DNA of 23,498 bases from Clostridiales bacterium UBA1770 (GTDB lineage Bacteria; Bacillota; Clostridia; Oscillospirales; CAG-272): NCBI GenBank assembly GCA_002315325.1, contig DCGU01000038.1, forward strand, positions 1,175 to 24,672, in the 5' to 3' direction. Below, piece after piece: positions 9,921 through 17,600 of the stretch (the stretch's first letter is position 1; each line of letters begins with the position of its first letter). Position numbers and translations under genes: made by a program. Below the pieces are notes generated by a model, which worked only from the letters and a program-made list of their open reading frames with translations, searched no databases and was not told where the DNA came from.

Positions 9921-9943
9921 TGCCTGCCGCTTGGCGGCAGGCA
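9921..9943 (-). terminator. GC-rich hairpin directly upstream of the phosphoesterase RBS
   Basis: A perfect 10-bp stem (TGCCTGCCGC with GCGGCAGGCA) and 3-nt loop. On the minus strand it is followed by TTTT and then immediately AGGAGG. It can be read as the terminator of the upstream hydrolase transcript or as a leader hairpin controlling the phosphoesterase. Confidence 0.5.
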
Positions 9944-10010
9944 TACAAAGTTACGTTTAAATCTTTTTAGTATCCAAAGTGCGGTCTCTTTAAAGCCGTC
10001 TCCGTGAGGG

Positions 10011-10100
10011 GAAGTAGCGTGCAAGCACGCACGTGTTCGCTGCGCTCTCTACGAGGGGGACCGCCTTTGGCGGTGGAAGGAGTTCAAACTACAGTAAACT
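10011..10100. repeat. Dispersed GC-rich hairpin element, copy A
   Basis: Between the phosphoesterase and the putative hydrolase. It has a hairpin GCGTGC-AA-GCACGC (10017-10030), the phrase TTCGCTGCGCTCTCTACGAG, then a second hairpin ACCGCC-TTT-GGCGGT (10060-10074) followed by GGAAGGAGTTC. The same phrases recur at 21957-22000 and 22071-22150 with compensatory stem changes. No protein is encoded. The rest of the 9906-10164 interval shows no other gene. Confidence 0.75.
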
Positions 10101-10164
10101 CCATTTCAGCCGCAGCAAGAAGACCATATTGGGGTTGATAAACCTTTTCGCTTATTGCTCAGGT

Positions 10165-12378
10165 TTACCATTTTCCGTTCTGCTTTAATACAATGCTCAA
10201 ATCCTGTGCATCGCCCAAGAACGTAATCAGCGCGGTCTTGCTGTCCTTATCATTGACAACGGTAAAGCCGTCGGCTTTGACCGGCCAAGGCGTACGGATA
10301 CGGATGGCAGCGTGAACGGTATCGGCGGCTCTTGCCTGCAGCGTCAGGGTGTCACCTGCCAGGTCTGCGGCGTTAATACGAGCGGACGTACCGATGACAC
10401 GTACGGTTTCACCCTCAATTTTGGAGAAATCGAAGTAGGTGTGGTTGTCACCGGGGTTCAGTACGGGATTCTTGACCACGTTAAAGGTGGCAGAGTACAT
10501 ATCGCAGTACAGGCCGTCCAGCTTCAGGCTGCTGTTGTCGACGGTTTCGTCAAATACGGCAGCGATGACGTACGGGTCACGCTTTTCCATAATGTAGTTG
10601 GAATGCTTCCAGTTAAAGCCGCGGGACTCGATGACTTCGCCGAAGAAGGCGCGCCACAGGTCGGCTTCGTTCCGGCTGAAGGTCAACGCAGAGGGAGCGT
10701 GCTTCCATACGGCGATGGCACCCTTGCCGACCTTGTAGATGGCCTTGTCGCCTTTTTCGGGCCACTTGACACCCAGCAGGTCAAACAGATGCTCGGCAGC
10801 GGTCGGATATTTGCCCGTCCAGAAGCTGTTGATATTGTGGAAGGGATCTGTGCCGTCGCCGACGTAAATCAGCGTACCGCCTTCCTGTACCCAGGTAGCG
10901 AGAGCGGCATTTTCATCCGGATAGTCGGGCTTGCAGAACTCATAGGAGCAAACCAGCACCTGGTAATCGTTCAGGTAACCAACGAAGCGGCGGGCGTTGT
11001 CCAGCAGCACGGGGCGAATCGGCATACCGTGCTTCATCAAGGGCAGCGTCAGACCGTAGAATACGGGCAGCATGTTGGTCTTCTCATAACGCAGACGCAA
11101 GTCGCGGTCGCCCTTGCCGGCAAACAAAATATCGGTGTATTCCGCCATTTCCTCGGCCGTCTCATGGAGAACGGTACCGACCTGGCGGGCCTTTTCACAG
11201 TTGATGCAGCCGTCCGGGAAGTTGCGCTGATACAGCGAAGTATCGGAAATCAGCATACCAACCTTGACTTCGGCACTCGATGCGCACTTAGGCATATCAC
11301 CCAACAGCTGGAAGCAGCCGTTGAGCTGTGCACGATACTCGTCACCGATTTCCTTAGCGTCGGGTGCGCTGCGGGGGTACTTTTCACCCTCGTTGAAAAC
11401 GCGGCGGGGCCAGGGACAGATTTCATAGGTGTTGATAACCGGATGCAAAAGGGCTGCGGAAACCGTCTTGAGATAGTTGTCGCGATAGCCGTCCCAGTCG
11501 TAGCAGGGCTGGTCCTCGATGGGGTCCTGCAGGAACCACATCTGGCGGCCGGTTCCCTTAACGAGTTCCTGCATCACACCGTATTCCAGGTATGCACACT
11601 CGAAGGTACGCTCGGCAATCTTGCCCTCGTAGGTGTTCTTTTCGCGGGAGGTACCCGTCCAAATCTGGGCGATGTAACCGTCAACGGTGGGAATATCGGT
11701 CAGCAGTGCCTCAGGGGAAACAATCTTCCACTGCGTGTAGTTGAGCAGGGAGTGCGTCGGCACGTAGAAGCGAATCAGACGGCCGTATTTCTCCATAGCG
11801 TAAGCCTTGATGGCAGCGCTGACGCGGTCAATGGTGCGCTTGTACAAATAGGCCTTGAGGCGCGCGCACTTGTAGTGAGCGTCCACCGAGGTGTGGGGTG
11901 CCACCCAGGGCGTTTTATAATACATAAGGTACTCGCGTTTGAAGGCGGGGGAATAACCGCCGCGGTCCCAGAACTCGGGCTCCTCAACGTGAATGGCCTC
12001 GACACCGGCGTCAACAGCCTTCTTGATTTTCTCGGTTAAATAGGTAGCAAAGTTGATGGTGGGCACCATGTAGGGATTAATCTTCTCGCCGCGCAGGCCG
12101 TGGAGAATCTGGTTGCCGTCGCGGTCTTCCTGCGCTTCGTCAAGGTGTTCCTTGCCGTCCCACTCACCGTACAGATAGTCAACGTAGTGGCCCCAGGAAA
12201 TACCCGTCATCAGGTGAATGACGTAGCCGCGATCGCGGAAATGCTTTACACGGTCAAGCAGGGTGTCGTTAACACCGTACACCATAACAAAATCCGGGCC
12301 AATGTCAATCCGGGGATTGTAATCCTCCGACTCTTGGAAACCGGTGAGTTCCTCTTTTTTGTCACGAATATATGCCAT
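10165..12378 (-). CDS. Putative glycoside hydrolase of unrecognised family (barrel plus GATase-like domain)
   Basis: A 737-residue protein that I cannot assign to a named family. ATG 12378 is preferred over 12414 because GGAGG (12384-12388) lies 5 bp upstream. Residues about 25-360 alternate strands and helices like a (beta/alpha)8 barrel and carry conserved-looking acidic and aromatic clusters: HVEEPEFWDRGGY (130-142), AQIWTGTSREKNTY (237-250), WFLQDPIEDQPCYDWDGY (281-298) and NTYEICPWPRRVF (316-328). Residues about 440-545 (VLLDNARRF, YQVLVCSYEF, WVQEGGTLIYVGDGTDPF) resemble the GATase-like middle domain of GH42-type beta-galactosidases, and the C-terminus looks beta-rich. E132, E133 and E135 are candidate catalytic acids (inference). 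No signal peptide, so it probably acts in the cytoplasm. It has its own promoter and lies next to an acetylesterase, consistent with glycan breakdown. Confidence 0.6.
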   Translation of the reverse strand: MAYIRDKKEELTGFQESEDYNPRIDIGPDFVMVYGVNDTLLDRVKHFRDRGYVIHLMTGISWGHYVDYLYGEWDGKEHLDEAQEDRDGNQILHGLRGEKINPYMVPTINFATYLTEKIKKAVDAGVEAIHVEEPEFWDRGGYSPAFKREYLMYYKTPWVAPHTSVDAHYKCARLKAYLYKRTIDRVSAAIKAYAMEKYGRLIRFYVPTHSLLNYTQWKIVSPEALLTDIPTVDGYIAQIWTGTSREKNTYEGKIAERTFECAYLEYGVMQELVKGTGRQMWFLQDPIEDQPCYDWDGYRDNYLKTVSAALLHPVINTYEICPWPRRVFNEGEKYPRSAPDAKEIGDEYRAQLNGCFQLLGDMPKCASSAEVKVGMLISDTSLYQRNFPDGCINCEKARQVGTVLHETAEEMAEYTDILFAGKGDRDLRLRYEKTNMLPVFYGLTLPLMKHGMPIRPVLLDNARRFVGYLNDYQVLVCSYEFCKPDYPDENAALATWVQEGGTLIYVGDGTDPFHNINSFWTGKYPTAAEHLFDLLGVKWPEKGDKAIYKVGKGAIAVWKHAPSALTFSRNEADLWRAFFGEVIESRGFNWKHSNYIMEKRDPYVIAAVFDETVDNSSLKLDGLYCDMYSATFNVVKNPVLNPGDNHTYFDFSKIEGETVRVIGTSARINAADLAGDTLTLQARAADTVHAAIRIRTPWPVKADGFTVVNDKDSKTALITFLGDAQDLSIVLKQNGKW

Positions 12379-12390
12379 AAAAACCTCCGT

Positions 12391-12414
12391 GTGCGGTCCG
12401 CCGAGCGTCCGCAC
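12391..12414 (-). promoter_or_regulatory. Leader hairpin beside the hydrolase RBS
   Basis: GTGCGG (12391-12396) pairs with CCGCAC (12409-12414), 2 bp from the ribosome binding site in the 5' leader. It may affect translation; the stem is only 6 bp. Confidence 0.3.
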
Positions 12415-12434
12415 CTTTTTATTTTGACTCTAAA

Positions 12435-12463
12435 ATTATATCATACATATGGGGGCATTGCAA
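12435..12463 (-). promoter_or_regulatory. Promoter of the putative glycoside hydrolase gene
   Basis: On the minus strand TTGCAA (12458-12463), 17-bp spacer, TATAAT (12435-12440). It lies in the 94-bp gap after the acetylesterase gene, so the hydrolase can be transcribed on its own. Confidence 0.8.
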
Positions 12464-12472
12464 GGCGAAAAA

Positions 12473-14437
12473 TCAGTTGCCGCGCGGCAGGAGTCTCACC
12501 TTTTCAATATTGGCCACGCGGTAAATCCCGGGCGTGGTGAACCGCAACTCAAAGCGCAGCATTTCTTCGTTCGGCAGCGTGATACCGCTCCAATCTACTT
12601 TGGCTTTGCGCCAGCCGGTGGACAGTGCTTCGCTTGTATCCATGGGCAGCGTGATTGTGCGGGACGGATAAACCAGCGCCAGCGTGACGGTGGCATTGCG
12701 ATGCATATAGGCGTTGAAGGTCATGCCTGTAAAATTAAAGAAATCTAAACGGTGGTAGCGGTAGGATTTGACAGCCACGCCGAATTCGCCTGTGCACTCG
12801 TCGCCGTTGATATGTAAGGAAACCGGCTCGGTTAAAATCTCACCTTTGTCGCGGCAAACGGAAGACCCCTGCAGGGGGCGCCATACCGGCTGCGGGAAGC
12901 AGTCGTTGACGTCGGCGGACTTGTTGAAAATCCAGCGGGATTCGCGGGCAATATCGTAATAGTCGCGTTGCTCGATAATGGAGCCGAGCAAATCTTCGGT
13001 GGCAAAGGGGGCCACGGGATAGTCGCCGGCAAACAGGCCCGTTTCGCTTTGCATGGATTGCATGGCGAAGGCGACGTGCACGGGTGCCTCGATTTCATCG
13101 CACCAAACGGCCAGGGTGTCGGGGCTGACTACCTCGGCATTTGCCGGCAGATACACGGTATTCTCGCCGCGCACGTATAGGCCGCGCGGCATAGCGGCAT
13201 TGGTATAGAGGCCCGTGCCGACGTTTTGGAACGTCAAGAGTAAGCGGTGCCCGTCGCGGCGGCACAGAGAGAGCGTGGCGGGTTGTTTTTGCGATCCGAC
13301 GCCATAGGTATTGGCCATGGCCAACAGCGCACAGCGGCGGCCGACTTCAAACTTGCGGGCGGGATGAATCGGGTGGTTACCATCCATGCCGAAGACGTTC
13401 CAGGAACCGGGCAGGTCGTCAATCGGGACGAAGGACAAATGCTTCGGGTCAAGCAATGCGTTACGAACAAAGGCGCTGTTAAGCATGCCGACGTGGCAGC
13501 CGCTGTTGCCCTCGTACGTCCAGTTGTAGAGCAGTACGGGCAAGATTGTGAAGCGGTCCGGATCTGCGGCAAACAGTTTTTCGTAGGTCTTTTCGTACGT
13601 TTCCCAGAAGGTGTGGTACGCGCGCACAGAAGGGTCGTTACCGGACTCGTTCTCCCCCTGATACCACAAGATACCGCGCACGCGGATACCGGTAATCGTG
13701 CAAAGCATCGCGTTGTATTGGGCTGTATACTGGATGCGATTCATCCAGTCGCGGCTGTTCCAGCGTTTCGGATCGTCGTCCACGTTGATGTCCCGCAATA
13801 GACGCAGTATTTCAGGCTTGTCATCAAAGACGTGATGCGGCAACCAGGAATAAATGGAGGTCGCACCGATATTATTGTTGACAATGCCCACCGGTACGCC
13901 GACGCCATCCTTTGCCTTCAGGCGATCGTACAGGTCGACGGCAAAAGAGAAGCCAATGGCGGAGATGCGCTTGACAACTTCCTCATTATCTAATGAATAC
14001 CACTCACCGCGGCGAATCGGTTGTTCCGTGAGAGGATAGTCGTTCCCGTCCCAAGGGAATTGGTGAAAAAAGCGCAACGTGCGTCCCTGTGCGGCGGCGA
14101 ACGCCTTTTCGTGTCCCGTCACCCAGTTATTATAATATTCCATATTGCTCTGCCCTGCGGTCAGCCAAACCTCGCCGAACAAAATGTCGGTTAGCGTCAC
14201 ACTGTCCTCACCGCAGGTTACGGTGATGGTACAGGGGTCAAACGATGCGGCCGGCGTGCGAACCGTCACACCGAAGGCACCCTTCTTGGCCGTCGCGTGC
14301 CCCTTACCCAGGATCTTGCCGTTTCTTTCAATCCATACGTCAACGCGGCCCTTTTCGGTCGTCGTGCCGTAAATCGTCAAATCCGCTCCTGCCTGGTATA
14401 AGGCACCGCAGGCAAATACAGGTCGTAAAGATAACAT
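12473..14437 (-). CDS. Sialate O-acetylesterase-like SGNH hydrolase
   Basis: A 654-residue esterase predicted to remove O-acetyl groups from sialic acid or other acetylated sugars. ATG 14437 is chosen because GGAGG (14446-14450) lies 8 bp upstream; the longer frame from 14494 lacks a site. Residues 1-85 form the beta-rich N-terminal domain seen in this family. The nucleophile block is LTAGQSNMEYY (serine 97), the oxyanion region IVNNNIGATSIYSW (185-198), then WYQGENESG (258-266), and the catalytic histidine lies in IHPARKFEVGRR (H358). The Asp that normally precedes IHP is a proline here, with D352 six residues before H358. After about residue 480 there is a beta-rich extension of roughly 170 residues, possibly a carbohydrate-binding domain. 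No signal peptide is visible, so a cytoplasmic site is inferred. It has a strong promoter upstream. Confidence 0.85.
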   Translation of the reverse strand: MLSLRPVFACGALYQAGADLTIYGTTTEKGRVDVWIERNGKILGKGHATAKKGAFGVTVRTPAASFDPCTITVTCGEDSVTLTDILFGEVWLTAGQSNMEYYNNWVTGHEKAFAAAQGRTLRFFHQFPWDGNDYPLTEQPIRRGEWYSLDNEEVVKRISAIGFSFAVDLYDRLKAKDGVGVPVGIVNNNIGATSIYSWLPHHVFDDKPEILRLLRDINVDDDPKRWNSRDWMNRIQYTAQYNAMLCTITGIRVRGILWYQGENESGNDPSVRAYHTFWETYEKTYEKLFAADPDRFTILPVLLYNWTYEGNSGCHVGMLNSAFVRNALLDPKHLSFVPIDDLPGSWNVFGMDGNHPIHPARKFEVGRRCALLAMANTYGVGSQKQPATLSLCRRDGHRLLLTFQNVGTGLYTNAAMPRGLYVRGENTVYLPANAEVVSPDTLAVWCDEIEAPVHVAFAMQSMQSETGLFAGDYPVAPFATEDLLGSIIEQRDYYDIARESRWIFNKSADVNDCFPQPVWRPLQGSSVCRDKGEILTEPVSLHINGDECTGEFGVAVKSYRYHRLDFFNFTGMTFNAYMHRNATVTLALVYPSRTITLPMDTSEALSTGWRKAKVDWSGITLPNEEMLRFELRFTTPGIYRVANIEKVRLLPRGN

Positions 14438-14509
14438 ATCCGTTCCCTCCGTTATGTTGCTGCCCCTCCCCGCTGTCATCGGTTCGTTCGGCAAATTGCT
14501 ATCCTATTT

Positions 14510-14538
14510 ATTATACTTTTTTATTTTTGTGCGGTCAA
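14510..14538 (-). promoter_or_regulatory. Promoter of the SGNH esterase gene
   Basis: On the minus strand TTGACC (14533-14538), 17-bp spacer, TATAAT (14510-14515). This leaves a leader of about 65 nt before the chosen start at 14437, which also argues against the upstream start at 14494. Confidence 0.8.
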
Positions 14539-14588
14539 CTCTTTTACGTCTTTTCCCTGCCCAATTTCCTTCATTCCATATATACAAA

Positions 14589-14613
14589 CAGCCGGCCGCA
14601 TTGCGGCCGGCTG
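14589..14613 (-). terminator. Terminator of the giant lipoprotein gene
   Basis: A perfect 11-bp stem CAGCCGGCCGC with GCGGCCGGCTG, loop of 3 nt, followed on the minus strand by TTTGTATAT. It lies about 75 bp after the stop codon at 14688. The U-tract is short but the stem is very stable. Confidence 0.75.
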
Positions 14614-14665
14614 CGTGCAGCTGTTGAACTGTAGCCCCAAAGGATTACAGTTATTTGTAAAGCTT

Positions 14666-14689
14666 AATTGATTAATCGCGTAATCAATT
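14666..14689. repeat. AT-rich inverted repeat overlapping the lipoprotein stop codon
   Basis: AATTGATTA (14666-14674) and TAATCAATT (14681-14689) flank a 6-nt loop; the stop codon of the lipoprotein lies in the right arm. Perhaps a 3'-end RNA structure. Confidence 0.5.
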
Positions 14690-17600
14690 ATTTTGCGTCG
14701 TAGAGTTTACCAACGAATACAACCTGGAACTGAGACTGCGGGTTGGACCAGTAAGAGGACAAACCGCCCAGGTTGGTGTACTCATCACGAGAATAGTTAC
14801 CATTTTCGCCAGTGTAATTATCGATGGATGCGCTCAATCCCATCACGTGACCCACGACAGCGGTAGTTGAATTGAGAGCGAAATAAGGCACGTATGCTTC
14901 AACATAGTATCCATCGGAATATGCTTTTGCTGCATACTGGACACCATCTGCATTCAAAACCGGCAGAGAAGTATAGTAAGATTTTCCTTCCTTACCAATC
15001 AATTTACCGCCGGCACCTACTGTGATACTATATGGCTTGTATTCACCCATAAGGTCCGTGTTGGTCGGGAACGTCGTAGGTGCATTTGTACCGCCGAAAG
15101 TTTCGGATACGTAGAAGTTCGCACGATCACCAACACCGTCCGCGTTATAAACAACGGTATTATCCTTCACAGCAGCGAGATAGTACAAGCCGGTGTCAGA
15201 CCACAAAACGGATATGTAACCGTATGCATCCCACTTCGGGTCGTCAATCTCATTCAGCGTTACCATCTTTGCCGTGGATTCCCATACGTCATCAACGTTA
15301 CCATCAATGATGGGTTTCGTCGTGTCGTCAACGTATGCAGCATAGGCAAACTGAGCAGGAATGTTACCATAGCGCGGCATAGGATTACCATCGGAATCGT
15401 AAGACGTGCAATAGAATGCGAAGTCCGTTGCGGAATAATTCGGATCGGTAAACGATTGAATCTTGAACGGCAGGTCGCTGTCGTTAATGACGATATTTGT
15501 CGCACCGTCACGCAAGTCAATTAATTCACGCATAGGTTTGGACACGCCGGTCGTCTGGCTGTCATCCCATTCCACACCGGTATTACCGTTAATCATATTG
15601 CTGTATCCGTAAGGTCCGGCATATTTCACGGTTGTGGTGTTGAACGTAAAGGTCTTGCCGACGATATCGTTGGATTTTTCATACGTGTATACGTCAAGTG
15701 AACCGGCGGAATTCTTAATGGCCTGTTTTACGGTCCAAGTGCCGCCGTAGGTATAGCCACCCTCGTCATAATAATAAGAAACAGTATAAACGTTCGTATA
15801 GTTGCCGAAAGCTGTTTGATGCGAGCCCTGCGTACGCTCCTGAACGAAGCCGTAAGCATACCAGCCGTCATAATTTTCGGTGAAGTAGTTGAACGGTACG
15901 AAGATTTCAGCCACTTCATTCACGGCGTAGCTGGACCCGGCGGGTGCCGTTACAACACCGTTTGCAACCGTCACGGTCTGCGTCGTTGCGCTGTCGGCCT
16001 CTTTCCAGCTAAAGGAAGCGGTGGTCTTATCAGCGATGAAGTAGAAACCGTCATTACCCCACAGGACCTTGACACCGTCAATGGTCTGTGCGGATTGCCA
16101 TACAGCCTCATGTGCCAAACCGTCAATGGTCGGCGTGATATTGTCCGTAACAAGCGTAGCAGCAATATCCATCTTTGCTGTACAATGCGTGCAGGAACCG
16201 TTGACAATGACGTGTGCATCTGTTGCAGCCGTATACGCATCATAATACGTATCACCGCAAACAGAACATACGTGCGTTGTGTAACCGATATTGAAACGTC
16301 CGTTCGGCGTAACGGTAACTACGTACGGATGAGCAAGTTTTGCGATGGTATCGACGCGCTTATAGGTACAACCGGCATTGGTACACTTCATAACGTCAGC
16401 ACCGGTAGCCGTGCAGGTAGGTCCATAAGATGCAGCCTTGTCGTAAACCACGTTGTGGCCCGTTGCGTTCACCGTGCGGTATTCCACGTAATCGCAGTTG
16501 ACGCAGGCATAAGCGTCGGAACCGGTAGCGATACAGGTGGGTGCGATGCACTTCGTTGCGTCTTTGACAACGTTGTGGCCGAGTGCGGCAACGTACTTGT
16601 CATACGCAGCAGTACAATCGGGCGTGGAGCAAGCGTAATGAATCACACCATCCACGGTGCAGTCAGGCTCTGTCTCGGAAGTGACAACGTAATTGTGTGC
16701 CAGTATAGGCAGGTCAACCGTGTAGGAAGCACCGCAAGTACAAGCCATCACGTTGGTGCCGGTTGCCATACAAGTAGCCGCAACGCTCTGTGCAGCGTCA
16801 AGGAGATACTGATGTCCGGGATGTGCAACGATATCGTATTCTTCCACGTTACCGCAGTTTGCACAGACGTTACGGGTGTAACCGTCAGCCGTGCAGGTAA
16901 CCGGTACGACAACTTTTGTTGCTTCCGGATAGTCGTGATTCAGGGCAGGAAGAACGTTGCTGTAGGAATCCGTACAGCCGGGGTTGGAACAGATATACTT
17001 GACGTAACCGTTCTTTTGGCAGGATGCCGTTACGTAAGAGTCCGTATCGGTTACCCAAACGTGACTGATAGCCGGAATCACAACGGAACGATAGTACTCA
17101 CAGCCGGGCGTGGTGCAGCTGTATTTCAGGCTGCCGGCAGTGGTACAGGTAGCATCCGTTTCGGTCACGGGCGTTCCCTCTGCATGAGACAGCATCGGCG
17201 TTTCATCCGTCTTTTCGTTATCACCGCAGCGAGAGCACGTCTTCAGCGTGTAACCACCTGCCATGCAGGTAGCTTCTACCACGGTATTTTCATACGTATG
17301 ACCGTACAATTCGCAGGTTTCGGCTGCCGTCAGAGAGGTCACAGCGTAATCGGAGAAGTGGTTTGTTTGGAAGGTCACTTTACCGGGCGTACCGTCGATA
17401 TATTTTGCCTCAATGGTCGTAACCTTTCCATCCTTGATATACCAGATGGCAATCTTGTTGGGATCTTCATCGCCATCCAGCGTGTAGTCAACCGTCACGG
17501 TTACGTAACCGCCTTCGAAGTCGGAAACAGTCGTGCCGTCACGCTTTACAGTGAAGTTGAAGATGGGTTTATCGCCAATTTGAGCTTCTAAATCAGCATC

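Noticed and set aside
10312..12039. A 575-codon open frame opposite the putative glycoside hydrolase
   Set aside because: Composition is low-complexity Gly/Val-rich shadow sequence, while the opposite strand has a good start, promoter and domain features.
15816..17591. A 591-codon open frame on the plus strand, with further ones at 17652-18650, 18702-19436 and 19491-20162
   Set aside because: All lie opposite the giant lipoprotein gene. The repetitive Cys/Gly-rich coding sequence keeps the complementary frame free of stops. They have no ribosome binding sites and no family features.
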